Assembly: GCA_963776565.1 (NCBI GenBank)
Contig: CAVZNF010000003.1
Coordinates: 1 to 64,000 of the forward strand
Length of the DNA stretch: 64,000 nucleotides
Direction of reading: 5' to 3'
From: GMQP-bins7 sp963776565
Lineage (GTDB): Bacteria; Actinomycetota; Thermoleophilia; Gaiellales; Gaiellaceae
The position numbers were made by a program, and so were the translations under genes. The notes below the pieces were generated by a model. It did not search any database. It had not been told where the DNA came from and saw only the letters and a list, made by a program, of their open reading frames with translations. Position 1 is the first letter of the stretch. Each line of letters begins with the position of its first letter. This document shows, one piece after another, positions 11,472 through 20,936 of this stretch.

Positions 11472-14001
11472 TTACGCGCTCTTAGCGCGTCTTTCGGCGA
11501 GCAGCTCGACGGCTCGCTCGAGCGTGATCCCCTCAGGAGTGTCGCCGCGCCGCAAGCTTGCGTTGGTCTCGCCGTCGGTGACGTACGGGCCAAACCGACC
11601 ATCCTTGACCACGATTGGCTTCCCGCTCGCAGGATCGGGTCCGACCTCCTTGAGCGGCGCCTTCGGCGCGCCTCGGCCCCGCCGTTGCTTCGGCTGGGCG
11701 AGGAGTGCCTCCGCCTGCTCGACCGTGAGTGTGAGGAGCTGCTCCTCGGACTCGAGCGAGCGCGTCTCGGCTCCTCGCTTGACGAACGGGCCGTAGCGCC
11801 CGTTCGCGACGACGATCTCCTCGCCCTCCGTGCCGTCGAGGGTTCGCGGCAGCGTGAGGAGCCGAACGGCCTCGTCGAGCGTGATCGTGTCGAGGGACAT
11901 CGACGCGAAGAGCGATGCCGTTCGTGGCTTGCCGTCCTCGCCTTCGGCGAGGACTTCGGTGACGTACGGACCGTAACGGCCATCCTTGGCCGCCACGTGC
12001 CGGCCCGTTTCCGGATGCGTCCCGAGCGTGCGCTCGGCGCCGGAGGGCTGGGCCAGTACCTCTTCGGCCAGTGCCGGTGTGAGCTCGTCGGGCGCGAGGT
12101 CGTCGGGAAGGCTCGCCCGTTGCTCGCCTCGCTCGAGGTATGGCCCGTAGCGCCCTACCCGCACGACGATGTCGGATCCTGGTATCGCGATCGAGTTGAC
12201 GTCGCGGGCGTCGATGCCCTGAAGATGATCGGTCACGAGTGCATGGAGACCGGTGTCGCCGTCGCCGAAGTAGAAGCGGCGGAGCCAGGCGACCCGCTCC
12301 TCGTCTCCGGCTGCGATCCGGTCGAGATCGTCCTCGAGCCTTGCGGTGAAGTCGTAGTCGACGAGCTGGTCGAAATGCCTTTCGAGAAGCTGCGTCACCG
12401 AGAAGGCAACGAACGTCGGCACGAGCGCGGTGCCCTTCTTGTAGACGTAGCCGCGGTCGAGGATGGTCCCCATGATCGAGGCGTACGTCGACGGTCGGCC
12501 GATACCGCGCTCCTCGAGCGCCCGTACGAGGCTCGCCTCCGTGTAGCGCGCGGGCGGGCTCGTCTCGTGGCCCTGCGGCTCGAGCGTCGACGCCTGGAGG
12601 GTCTGGCCGACCGTCAGCGCCGGCAGCCGGCGCTCCTCGTCCTCGTCCGTCGGCTCGTCGCGACCCGATTCGTAGGCCTTCAAGAAGCCGGGGAACGTGA
12701 TGACCGTGCCACTCGCGCGGAAGGTCGCCGCGCGGTCGTCGGTCGTCGTGGCAGCAAGCTCGATCGAAACGGTCTGACCGCTCGCGTCCTTCATCTGGGA
12801 AGCGACCGTTCGCTTGAAGATGAGGTCGTAGAGGGCGTGCTCGTCACGAGAGAGCTCGCCGCGGAGCTCGTCCGGCGTCCGGAAGACGTCCCCGGCGGGC
12901 CGGATCGCCTCGTGCGCTTCCTGCGCATTGGCGACCGCCCGCTCGTACCGTCGGGGCTCGGCGGGCACGGTCTCTGGCCCGTAGACGCGTGCAGCATGCG
13001 CGCGCGCCGCATTGAGCGCGGAGTCGGACAGCGTCACCGAGTCGGTTCGCATGTACGTGATGTGGCCGTTCTCGTAGAGGCGCTGGGCGACGCGCATCGT
13101 CGTCTGCGACGAGAACCGCAGCTTGCGGCTTGCCTCCTGTTGCAGCGTGGACGTGCGGAACGGCGCCGCGGGTCGCCGCGTGTAGGGCTTCTCGTCGACC
13201 TTCTCGACGGTGAACGGCCGTCCGCGAGAGTGCGTCGGCCAGCGATCTCGCGCCGTCCTCGTCGAGCACCAGGACGGCGGCTGACGTCGGTGATCCCGTC
13301 TCGGCGAAGTCGCGGCCCTGAGCGATGCGCTTCCCGTCCAGGCTCGAGAGGCGGGCCTCGAACGTGCCCGGCTCGAAGATGCCGAGGATGTCCCAGTAGG
13401 CGGCCGCGACGAAGCGCATCCGCTCCCGTTCGCGGTCGACGACGAGGCGCGTGGCGACCGACTGCACGCGGCCCGCCGACAGCTTCGGCATGACCTTCTT
13501 CCAGAGCACGGGCGAGACCTCGTACCCGTAGAGGCGGTCGAGGATCCGCCGCGTCTCCTGCGCGTCGACGAGCCGGTCGTCGATGTCGCGTGTCTCCGAC
13601 ACGGCGCGCATGATCGCGTCCTTCGTGATCTCGTGGAACACCATGCGCTTGACCGGCACCTTCGGCTTCAGGACCTGCACGAGATGCCAGGCGATCGCCT
13701 CGCCTTCACGGTCCTCGTCCGTCGCGAGCAGGAGCTCGTCGGCCTCCGCAAGGCGCTTCTTCAGGTCGGCGATGATCTTCTTCTTTCCAGGGTCGACGAC
13801 GTAGTAGGGCTCGAAGCCGTCGTCGACGTCGACACCGAGCGCCCCGAACCGCTTTCGCTGGGCCTCGGGGACGTCCTTCGCACGATCCGGAAGGTCACGG
13901 ACGTGTCCGACGCTCGATCCGACCGCATATCCGCTCCCGAGGTAACCCTCGATCGTCCGCGCCTTGGCGGGTGACTCGACGATGACGAGACTCGTGCCCA
14001 T
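11472..14001 (-). CDS. topA: DNA topoisomerase I (frame change)
   Basis: A type IA topoisomerase that relaxes negative supercoils. The N-terminal Toprim domain has SLVIVESPAKARTIEGYLG and LATDEDREGEAIAWHL. The catalytic tyrosine is in ITYMRTDSVTLS. Domain and hinge motifs such as RRILDRLYGYEVSPVLW and RGIGRPSTYASIMGTI are present. The C-terminal third has repeated Toprim-repeat units with the pattern GRYGPYV, lacking Cys4 zinc fingers, as in actinobacterial enzymes. The frame changes near 13222: removing one G gives DALSRRPFTVEKVDEK and a full-length protein of about 840 residues. As topA is essential, the break is almost certainly a sequence error. It starts at the ATG at 14001. Confidence 0.93.
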
Positions 14002-14056
14002 GGGCGCAACACGTTAGCGCCGCGGTCGACGGTCGCAAGGACGCGATACTGCCCGC

Positions 14057-14686
14057 GTGGCTGTGACGCCCCGTCCGAGCTGGCTCTACCTCCTCGTCGG
14101 CGGCGCCAGCTGGCCGGTCGTCAAGGTGCTGTTTCGGCACCGCGCGCGGGGTGTCGAGAACGTCCCGCGCTCGGGTGGTCTCGTGCTCGCCGCGAACCAC
14201 TGGTCGAACTTCGATCCCTGGCCGCTCGCGATGCCCTTCTTCCCGCGCCGCTTCTTTCGATTCATGGCGAAGGCCGAGCTCTTCTGGTTTCCGCTCGGGT
14301 GGATCGTCACTGCCGGCGGAGCCTTCAAGGTGCGCCGCGGAGAGCAGGACGAGGAGGCGATCGCGACGGCGATCGAGCTCGCGCGGGAGGGAAGCGTCGT
14401 GGTGATGTTTCCGGAAGGGACGCGTCGGCAGAAAGGGCTGCGGAAGCGGCGTGAAGCGCGTTGGCGCAGTGGTGCCGCGCGCATCGCGCTGCGAGCCGAC
14501 GTGCCGCTCGTTCCGGCCGGGATCTCCGGGACGGAGAGGCTGGCACGGCTCGGGCCGCTGCGGGTCGCCTACGGCCCGCCGATCGACACCGGCGATCTCG
14601 TCGCGCTCCCGGAGAGCGACGCGGCGCGGATCGCCACCGACCGGCTCCGTGACGCGATCGCCGAGCTCGAGCGGAGCCTCGCGTGA
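14057..14686 (+). CDS. plsC: 1-acyl-sn-glycerol-3-phosphate acyltransferase (PlsC family)
   Basis: A 209-residue membrane-associated acyltransferase that adds the second acyl chain in phosphatidic acid synthesis, or a related transfer. The catalytic NHxxxxD motif is NHWSNFD, the substrate motif is FPEGTRRQKG, and an N-terminal hydrophobic helix is present. A C-terminal PLVPAGISGTERL segment is typical of the family. It starts at a GTG at 14057 and overlaps the next gene by 4 bp (GTGA), so the two are translationally coupled. Several paralogues are usual in actinobacteria, so the exact acceptor is not certain. Confidence 0.85.
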   Translation: MAVTPRPSWLYLLVGGASWPVVKVLFRHRARGVENVPRSGGLVLAANHWSNFDPWPLAMPFFPRRFFRFMAKAELFWFPLGWIVTAGGAFKVRRGEQDEEAIATAIELAREGSVVVMFPEGTRRQKGLRKRREARWRSGAARIALRADVPLVPAGISGTERLARLGPLRVAYGPPIDTGDLVALPESDAARIATDRLRDAIAELERSLA

Positions 14687-15513
14687 GGCCGCTCCTCGTC
14701 ATGGACGGAGACTCGTTCGTTCATCGCGCCTACCACGCGCTCCCGAAGTCGATGCGCCGTCTGGACGGCGGGCCGGCGAACGCGCTCATCGGGTTTTCCG
14801 ACATGTTGATGCGACTGTGGCGTGACGAGCGGCCGCGTACGGTTCTCGTGGCGTGGGACACGCTGGACGTCCCGACGTACCGTCACGAGGCGCTCGAGGC
14901 GTATCAGAGTGGAAGGGTGTTCGACGCCGAGCTGCTCGAGCAGCTCGATCTCCTTCCCGCGCTCGTCGCGTCCACCGGATTCGCGTGCGCGAAGACTGCT
15001 GGGTACGAGGCGGACGACTTCCTCGCCGCAGCCGCGACGCAAGAGGAAGCGGCCGGCGGCGAAGCGCTCGTCGCGACCTCGGACAGGGATGCGTTTCAGC
15101 TCGTCACGGAGCGCGTGACCGTTCTCCAGCCGGCGCGGGGTGGGCCGGCCCGGATCGGCCCGGCCCAGGTGCGGGAGCGCTACGGCGTCGATCCGGCCCA
15201 GGTGCCGGACTTCATCGCGCTCCGTGGCGATCCATCGGACCGAATCCCCGGCGCGCGTGGGATCGGTGAGAAGCGCGGGGCGGAGCTCCTGGGTCAGTAC
15301 GGCTCGCTCGACGCCATGCTCGACGCGGGTCGCTTCACGACCGAGGCGGAAGCGCTTCGTCTCTTCCGCAGGATCGCGACAATGGATCGCGAGGCGCCGC
15401 TGCCGCCGCTTCCGGATGTCGCGCCGGATTGGGCGAGCGCCGCCGCTCACGCGATGGAGCTCGGCGCACCAGGTGTTGCGCGCAAGTTCGAGGAGGCGCT
15501 GACGTGGACGTGA
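14683..15513 (+). CDS. Stand-alone 5'-3' exonuclease (PIN/H3TH fold)
   Basis: A 276-residue protein matching the 5'-nuclease domain of DNA polymerase I without a polymerase. It has the metal-binding start LLVMDGDSFVHRAYHAL, acidic motifs TAGYEADDFLAA and VATSDRDAFQLV, and a helix-hairpin-helix ending DFIALRGDPSDRIPGARGIG. It would remove RNA primers or flaps. The gene is coupled to plsC by a GTGA overlap and its end overlaps the next start by 10 bp, giving a tight three-gene operon. Whether the chromosome also has a full polA cannot be seen here. Confidence 0.85.
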   Translation: MRPLLVMDGDSFVHRAYHALPKSMRRLDGGPANALIGFSDMLMRLWRDERPRTVLVAWDTLDVPTYRHEALEAYQSGRVFDAELLEQLDLLPALVASTGFACAKTAGYEADDFLAAAATQEEAAGGEALVATSDRDAFQLVTERVTVLQPARGGPARIGPAQVRERYGVDPAQVPDFIALRGDPSDRIPGARGIGEKRGAELLGQYGSLDAMLDAGRFTTEAEALRLFRRIATMDREAPLPPLPDVAPDWASAAAHAMELGAPGVARKFEEALTWT

Positions 15514-16364
15514 TCAGCCATCCGTCGTTCGCGACCCTCCACGCGCCCGAGTCCAGAGGCAACGACGAGCATCCCGGACGCCTCCAGTCGCTTCTCGACC
15601 GCTTTCCCGACCACGTCGTGGGCGAGCCCGCGCCGAGGAGCCGGCTCGAGGCCGTGCACTCCGCGGGCTACGTCGACTCGATCGAGGCGGTCTCGAGCGA
15701 GGTCTGGCTCGATAACGACACGTACGCCACCGCGACGACCTGGGAGGCGGCATGCCTTGCCGCCGGGTGCGCGATCGAGGCCGTCTCTCGCGGCGGGTTC
15801 GCGCTGGTTCGCCCGCCTGGGCACCACGCGCTCGAGTCGGCTGCGATGGGGTTCTGCATCTTCGCGAACGTCGCCATTGCCGCCCGGTACGCGCAGCTCG
15901 AGCTCGGGCTCGAGCGAGTCGCCGTCGTCGACTTCGACGTTCACCACGGAAACGGCACGGAGGCGCTATTCGCGCACGACCCGTCGGTGCTCACGGTCTC
16001 GCTCCACCAGTGGCCGTTCTGGCCCGGGACGGGTGGGCCGGCGTCGAGCACCGATGGCATCGTGAACGTCCCGCTCGCGGCCGGCTCTGGCGACGACGTC
16101 TACCGCAGCGCGTTCGACGAGGTGGTCGAGCCTGCTGTTCGAGGTTTCGATCCGGAGCTCGTCATCGTCGCGGCAGGGTTCGATGCGCATCGCGACGATC
16201 CGCTCGCGGATATGGAGATGAGCGCTGAAGGCTTCCGCGATCTCGCTCGGCGCTCGGCTGGGCTTGCGCCGCGGGTCGCCGCCGTGCTCGAGGGCGGGTA
16301 CAACCTCGACACGCTGCCGGATCTGGTCGCTGCTGCTCTCGCGGGATTCGAGAGCGCCGCCTAG
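15504..16364 (+). CDS. Histone deacetylase-like amidohydrolase (AcuC/APAH family)
   Basis: A zinc-dependent deacetylase-family protein of 286 residues. It shows the family motifs RPPGHHALESAAMGFCIFAN (active-site His pair), VVDFDVHHGNGTE (metal-binding Asp and His), and VIVAAGFDAHRDDPLADM. Likely substrates are acetylated small amines, polyamines or acetyl-lysine; the sequence does not decide. A ribosome binding site, AGGAGG, lies 7 bases ahead of the GTG at 15504; a second in-frame GTG follows at 15510. It meets the response regulator gene tail to tail with a 4-bp overlap. Confidence 0.85.
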   Translation: MDVISHPSFATLHAPESRGNDEHPGRLQSLLDRFPDHVVGEPAPRSRLEAVHSAGYVDSIEAVSSEVWLDNDTYATATTWEAACLAAGCAIEAVSRGGFALVRPPGHHALESAAMGFCIFANVAIAARYAQLELGLERVAVVDFDVHHGNGTEALFAHDPSVLTVSLHQWPFWPGTGGPASSTDGIVNVPLAAGSGDDVYRSAFDEVVEPAVRGFDPELVIVAAGFDAHRDDPLADMEMSAEGFRDLARRSAGLAPRVAAVLEGGYNLDTLPDLVAAALAGFESAA

Positions 16365-17005
16365 GCGGCGCGCGCGGACTCGAGACGCTCGAGCGCCTCT
16401 CGCCGAGACGATACGCCGAGCTTCTTCAGCAGGCTCTTGACGTGCGAGCGCACCGTGTGCTCGGAGATGAAGAGCCGCTGCGCGATCTCGTCCGTCCCGA
16501 GGTGCTCGTCGAGCAGGAGCAGCACCTCGACCTCACGCGCCGAGAGCACGCGCGTGACCTCCTCCGGGACGCCGCTGAGCCGTCCGCCTTCGCGCACGCG
16601 GTCGAGCAACCGTCGCGCGACACCGCCCGACAGGGCCGCATCGCCTCGCGCGACACCACGGAGAAACGCCGCGATCTGCTCCGGAGGCTCGGTCTTGAGG
16701 AGGTAGCCGGACGCGCCGGCTCGGATCGCCGCGAGCAGGTTCTCCTCGGCGTCGGATGCCGTCAGAACCACGATCTCGGACGAGGGGGCATGTTCGCGGA
16801 TGCGGGGGAGAGCGGTGAGGCCGTCCATTCCCGGCATCGTCAGGTCGAGCAGCACGATGTCCGGCTGCAGCTCGATGGCCGCGGAGATCGCGGCCGAGCC
16901 ATCCTCGGCCTCGCCGACGACGTCGAAGCCCTGCTGCGTCAGAAGCGCCGCGAGGGCGTCGCGCGTCAGCGGGTGATCGTCGACGATGAGGACGCGATCA
17001 GCCAC
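16361..17005 (-). CDS. NarL/FixJ-family response regulator
   Basis: A 214-residue response regulator. The receiver domain has the acidic pair in VLIVDDHPLTRDAL, the phosphoacceptor Asp at about residue 54 (VLLDLTMPGMDG), the Thr in VVLTASD and the Lys in GYLLKTE. A LuxR helix-turn-helix follows (LSAREVEVLLLLDEHLGTDE; SEHTVRSHVKSLLKKLGVSS). The start is the GTG at 17005 with AGGGAGG just ahead. It is divergent from the histidine kinase across 42 bp and is its obvious partner. Confidence 0.9.
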   Translation of the reverse strand: MADRVLIVDDHPLTRDALAALLTQQGFDVVGEAEDGSAAISAAIELQPDIVLLDLTMPGMDGLTALPRIREHAPSSEIVVLTASDAEENLLAAIRAGASGYLLKTEPPEQIAAFLRGVARGDAALSGGVARRLLDRVREGGRLSGVPEEVTRVLSAREVEVLLLLDEHLGTDEIAQRLFISEHTVRSHVKSLLKKLGVSSRREALERLESARAA

Positions 17006-17047
17006 CTCCCTCTTATCGGCAGGAGGCGCGCTGCCGACAAGTGAACC

Positions 17048-18424
17048 GTGGACCACGCTCGGTCCCAGACATATCGGTCGTGGCTCCTCGGAGAGATCCT
17101 GCTCGTCTGCCTGCTCGCGTCCGGGACTGCGCTCTTCGCGGCGAGCGACTCGCTGAAGTCCGCGTACGAGCTCCACGACGCACGGCTCGCGTTCGATACC
17201 GCCGTGGCAGTCGTCGCGACGTTCGTCTGCGTGCTCACGAGTGTTCGCTTCATGGTCGAAGGGCGAACACTGGACCTCCTGCTTGCAGCCGGTTTCTGGA
17301 GCATCGCCCTCGGCACGGTTGCGTTCGGCCTCGTACCCGTCTTCGGCGGAGGCTCGCTCGCCCCGACCGCGGCGTGGCAACTGGTGGGTGCGCGCCTTCT
17401 CGGAGCCGGTCTCATCGCGATCGCGCCCTACGCGGACGGGCGGATGGCGGCGCGCCGTCGCTCGCTCCTCTCGGTGGGAGTCGGCGTCGTTGTGGTGCTG
17501 TCCGTGGCAGCAGGTGCGATGAACGTCTCCATCAGCCGTGTCCCGCTCGCCGGCGACATGGTCGAGGGCGCGTACGTGCGCCTCGCCGCGGCGCTGCTCA
17601 CGAGCCTCTGGCTGGTCGCTCTCGTCGGCTTCGCGCTCCGCTATCGGCGTTACGGACGGGATCTCGACAGCTGGATGTGCCTCGCGGCGACGCTCGCGGT
17701 CTTCGCGGATCTTCACCTCGTGCTCACTCCCGTCGTCTCGAGCGATCTGGTGTTACAGGGCGACTTTCTTCGCGTGGTCGCCTACGGCGTCTTGCTCGTC
17801 GGCGTGTGGCGGGCGATCAGCGAGGCTGAGTTCGGCCGAGCGGTGGCGGACGAGCGGGCCCGCGTGGCGCGTGACATTCACGACGGTCTCGCGCAGTACC
17901 TCTTCGCTATCTCGACGCAGGTGAGCATGCTCGAGGAGGGCGCCTCACTCGATGAGGTCTTGCCACGTCTGAAGCGCGCCGCGACGGCCGCGCAGCAGGA
18001 AGCACGGTTTGCCGTGCTCGCGCTCTCGTCGGCGGGCGGTTCGGCGCGGTTCGACTCGGCGCTGCGCCGGTACGTCGAGGTGTTGACGGCGGACGGCGAG
18101 ATCGACGTCGAGCTCGACGTCGATCCGCAGGTCAGGCTCGCGCCAGACGAGCAGATCGAGGTGTTCAGAATCGTGCAGGAAGGTCTCGGAAATGCCCGCC
18201 GCCACGCAGGTGCGAGTCATGTCGACGTCTCGATCTCTCAGCGAAACGGTCGACGCATCGTCTCCGTGGCGGACGACGGCGTCGGCTTCGACGAGACAGC
18301 GGTGCTCGCCGGCCAGGGCATGACGAACATGCGCTCTCGGGCCGAGGCGATCGACGGCGCGCTCACTCTGCGTTCGAACCCCGGTCGCGGTACGGCGATC
18401 GAGGTCGTGCTGCGCCCTGCGTGA
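17048..18424 (+). CDS. Membrane sensor histidine kinase (HisKA_3/NarX type)
   Basis: A 458-residue kinase. The first 260 residues hold about eight hydrophobic segments without a large outer loop, suggesting sensing within or near the membrane. The dimerisation and phosphoacceptor helix is RVARDIHDGLAQYLFAIS (His in DIHDG). The ATPase domain has EVFRIVQEGLGNARRHAGA (N box), VADDGVGFDE and GQGMTNMRSRAEAI. Together with the divergent NarL-type regulator it forms a two-component system; the signal is unknown. The GTG at 17048 is the closest of two possible starts. Confidence 0.88.
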   Translation: MDHARSQTYRSWLLGEILLVCLLASGTALFAASDSLKSAYELHDARLAFDTAVAVVATFVCVLTSVRFMVEGRTLDLLLAAGFWSIALGTVAFGLVPVFGGGSLAPTAAWQLVGARLLGAGLIAIAPYADGRMAARRRSLLSVGVGVVVVLSVAAGAMNVSISRVPLAGDMVEGAYVRLAAALLTSLWLVALVGFALRYRRYGRDLDSWMCLAATLAVFADLHLVLTPVVSSDLVLQGDFLRVVAYGVLLVGVWRAISEAEFGRAVADERARVARDIHDGLAQYLFAISTQVSMLEEGASLDEVLPRLKRAATAAQQEARFAVLALSSAGGSARFDSALRRYVEVLTADGEIDVELDVDPQVRLAPDEQIEVFRIVQEGLGNARRHAGASHVDVSISQRNGRRIVSVADDGVGFDETAVLAGQGMTNMRSRAEAIDGALTLRSNPGRGTAIEVVLRPA

Positions 18425-18480
18425 GCGCGGGCTTCTATCTCGCCAGCGGCGCCGCGCGCTGATCGCGCGACCAGCTGTGC

Positions 18481-19105
18481 TCAGGCCGGCGCGAGCGGCA
18501 CGGAGACGCCGATCATCGAGTCTCGCGTGACGAGCGCTGCGAGCGCGTCCTCGTCGAGCGAATCCGGTCATGGCAGGACGGCGCGGCACGACGAGATAGC
18601 GGATGTCCGCCGTCGAATCGACGACATGCACCTCGACGTCGTCGTCGAGCGTGAGGCCGAACTCGCGCAGCACGCCGCGGGGATCAGACACCGCGCGCGA
18701 TCGATAGGGCAGGCTCTTGTACCAGTCGGGCGGCGGGCCGAGCAGCGCCTTCGGGTAGCAGGAGCACAGCGTGCAGACGACCATGTGATGCACGTTCTCG
18801 GTGTTCTCGAGCGCGACGACCTGCGGGGACTCGCCCGGCTCGAGACCGAGCTCGAGCGTGGCCGCACGCGCATCTGCAAGCAGGCGTTCCTTGAAGGCCT
18901 CGTCGACCCAGGCGCGCGCGACGATCCGAGCTCCGTGTGCCGGCGTGCGGGAGACGAGCCAGTCGACCCGCGCACGCACTTCCTCGCGCGTGACCACGCC
19001 CTTCTCGACGAGCAGCCGCTCCAACGCCCGTACGCGCGCTGCGGCGGGCGGTTCGCCGTCGCGCTCGATCGGGTCGTGCGCGTGGTCGTGCTCGTGGTCG
19101 CTCAC
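18481..19105 (-). CDS. Nitrile hydratase alpha / thiocyanate hydrolase gamma subunit (frame change)
   Basis: The metal-binding subunit of a nitrile hydratase-superfamily enzyme. Residues 111-116 form the metal claw CTLCSC, preceded by HHMVV and followed by YPKALLGPPPDWYKSL. The Thr form of the motif is that of cobalt enzymes. In known members the second and third Cys are oxidised to sulfinate and sulfenate. The N-terminus is His/Asp-rich (SDHEHDHAHD). The frame changes near 18561; removing one T gives a normal C-terminus ending SMIGVSVPLAPA. The gene starts with a GTG overlapping the preceding stop (GTGA). It is last in a three-gene operon with two half-beta subunits. Confidence 0.85.
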
Positions 19106-19381
19106 GACGTCGGCTCCAGCCAGTGCTCGAAGACGTCTGCGTAGACCCGATCCGAGTCGTTGCCTTTCGAGGGGAAGACATCGCTGCCGCTCGAACTCGA
19201 CGAGGTAGAGACGGACGGGCGGCTGCCCATCGCCGCCGTAGGCGCGCGTCTCGGGGTTCGTGAACGTCGAGTGCACCCTCGCAACCGTGCCTCGCTTGCC
19301 CTTGAGATAGCCGGGCGTACGGTGGTGGCCGACGTGCTGGCGCTCAGCGACACGGACGCTGTCGCCGCTGCGGTACGTCAT
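19102..19381 (-). CDS. Nitrile hydratase beta C-terminal half / thiocyanate hydrolase alpha-like subunit (frame change)
   Basis: About 92 residues with the SH3-like fold of the C-terminal domain of nitrile hydratase beta: MTYRSGDSVRVAERQHVGHH, then TPGYLKGKRGTVARVHSTFT and PVRLYLVEF. After a frame change near 19190 it ends with a C-terminal tail finishing YADVFEHWLEPTS, the classic beta-subunit ending. It has its own ATG at 19381 overlapping the stop of the N-half gene (ATGA). In thiocyanate hydrolase this half is a separate subunit, whereas in standard nitrile hydratases it is fused to the N-half. Confidence 0.8.
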
Positions 19382-19665
19382 CCGTCGACCCTCGCGTCGA
19401 GCTCGCCTGCTGCCAGGACGCCCTTCTCCACGAGAATCGTCTCGGTCGCGTAGAGCCAGCGCTCGTAGTACGACGCAGCCTCGTACTGGGCGCGCGGCAT
19501 GCTCTCGATGCCGCGGCGCATCTCGTCGACGTTCATTACGCCGCGGCGCTCGAGGACGTTCTCGATCGAGTCCATGAGGATCTCCCAGTCGGCCAGCTCG
19601 TGCTCGGTCCGGTCGATCGGCTCGTCGGTCGGCCACCCGCCCCGGTCATGCACGGCTCGCTCCAC
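19378..19665 (-). CDS. Nitrile hydratase beta N-terminal half / thiocyanate hydrolase beta-like subunit
   Basis: A 95-residue helical protein matching the N-terminal part of nitrile hydratase beta, including an HDRGGWP opening, EHELADWE, then YYERWLYATETILVEKGVL and a closing DARVDG. It ends with a stop that overlaps the next start, so the split is real and not a frame error. The order N-half, C-half, alpha-like is that of scnB-scnA-scnC for thiocyanate hydrolase. The start (GTG at 19665) is chosen because the frame further upstream runs into the ArsR promoter. Proteins like this are often labelled nitrile hydratase accessory protein. Confidence 0.75.
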   Translation of the reverse strand: MERAVHDRGGWPTDEPIDRTEHELADWEILMDSIENVLERRGVMNVDEMRRGIESMPRAQYEAASYYERWLYATETILVEKGVLAAGELDARVDG

Positions 19666-19684
19666 CGCGCGATCGTAACCGGAT

Positions 19685-19712
19685 TTGACATATTCCGATA
19701 TCGGTATATATT
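19685..19712 (+). promoter_or_regulatory. arsR promoter with embedded operator
   Basis: TTGACA at 19685-19690 and TATATT at 19707-19712 are separated by 16 bp. The spacer contains the perfect palindrome CCGATATCGG (19695-19704), extended imperfectly to 19690-19709, well placed for the ArsR-family repressor. The ATG at 19719 lies 6 bases after the -10 box, so the transcript is probably leaderless. The same region is upstream of the divergent nitrile hydratase-like operon, so both may be repressed together. Confidence 0.75.
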
Positions 19713-19718
19713 GTCTGA

Positions 19719-20072
19719 ATGGCACGCGCGGCGACGACTGCAGACGCATTCAACGCCGTGGCCGAGCCACGGCGAAGGCAGATCCTGGACGTCCTCGCGA
19801 GCGGCGAGCGTCCGGTGAACGATCTCGTCTCGCAGCTCGGGCTGGCTCAGCCTCAGGTGTCGAAGCACCTGCGTGTGCTCCGAGAAGTCGGAGCTGTCGA
19901 CGTACGCGAGAACGGGCGCCAGCGGCTCTACCGGCTCAACGGCAACGCGCTCAAGCCAATTCACGATTGGGTCAAGGAGTACGAGCGCACGTGGTCGGAG
20001 CGGTTCGACCAGTTGGATGTCGTGTTGGAAGACCTCATGGAGAAGGAGGAAGACGATGGCAATGACGACTAG
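19719..20072 (+). CDS. ArsR-family transcriptional regulator
   Basis: A 117-residue winged-helix repressor with AVAEPRRRQILDVLASGERP, LVSQLGLAQPQVSKHLRVL and GRQRLYRLNGNALKPI. No cysteine-based metal site is visible, and this subgroup is typically paired with SRPBCC/AHSA1 proteins. The stop overlaps the SRPBCC start by 17 bp. It probably autoregulates through the palindrome inside its promoter. Confidence 0.9.
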   Translation: MARAATTADAFNAVAEPRRRQILDVLASGERPVNDLVSQLGLAQPQVSKHLRVLREVGAVDVRENGRQRLYRLNGNALKPIHDWVKEYERTWSERFDQLDVVLEDLMEKEEDDGNDD

Positions 20073-20550
20073 CGGGACGGCAACCGTTTCGCTCCCGACG
20101 GACACGCAGATCCTGATCACGCGGGAGTTCGCCGCTCCCAGGCACCTCGTCTACAAGGCGTGGACGACGCCCGAGTTGGTGCAGCGCTGGTGGCATGCGA
20201 ATCGCGGCGAGATGACCACCTGCGAGATCGACCTTCGCGTCGGGGGCACGTGGCGCTATGTGATGGTGACGCCGGACGGGCTCGAGGTCGCGTTTCACGG
20301 GGAGTACCGCGAGATCGTTCCGAACGAGCGGCTCGTGTCGACCGAGGTCTACGAGGGCATCCCGGACGCGGAGGAGCACGCTGCGCTCGACACCCTCACG
20401 CTCACCGAAATGGACGGGCGAACGACCCTCACGATCCTCGTCGAGCACCCGACGAGGGAAGGGCGCGACATGCACATCAACTCGGGCATGGAGGACGGCA
20501 TGCAGGACGCGATGGATCTCCTCGAGCAGGTCTCTGTCTCGCTCGGCTGA
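20056..20550 (+). CDS. SRPBCC (AHSA1-like) domain protein
   Basis: A 164-residue START-like protein of the activator-of-Hsp90 homologue family: ITREFAAPRHLVYKAWTTPE, LVQRWWHANRGE, LRVGGTWRYVM and the GMEDGMQDAMDLLEQ C-terminal helix. It forms a hydrophobic ligand pocket; the ligand is unknown. The ATG at 20056 has an excellent ribosome binding site (AAGGAGG). It is translationally coupled to the ArsR gene, the standard arrangement of this pair. Confidence 0.88.
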   Translation: MAMTTSGTATVSLPTDTQILITREFAAPRHLVYKAWTTPELVQRWWHANRGEMTTCEIDLRVGGTWRYVMVTPDGLEVAFHGEYREIVPNERLVSTEVYEGIPDAEEHAALDTLTLTEMDGRTTLTILVEHPTREGRDMHINSGMEDGMQDAMDLLEQVSVSLG

Positions 20551-20570
20551 GTCAGCGCACGGGAGGATTG

Positions 20571-20598
20571 GAGAAGCCCCGCTTTCGCGGGGCTTCTC
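20571..20598. terminator. Bidirectional terminator between the SRPBCC gene and rnpB
   Basis: GAGAAGCCCCGC and GCGGGGCTTCTC pair around a short TTTC-type loop. The hairpin lies just after the SRPBCC stop on the plus strand and just beyond the 3' end of rnpB on the minus strand, so it can serve both converging transcripts. Confidence 0.75.
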
Positions 20599-20601
20599 TG
20601 T

Positions 20602-20921
<320 letters not shown>

Positions 20922-20936
<15 letters not shown>

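Noticed and set aside
17006..17716. Long upstream extension of the response regulator frame across the divergent kinase gene
   Set aside because: It is antisense to a clear histidine kinase and has no family similarity; the ribosome binding site and GTG at 17005 mark the real start.
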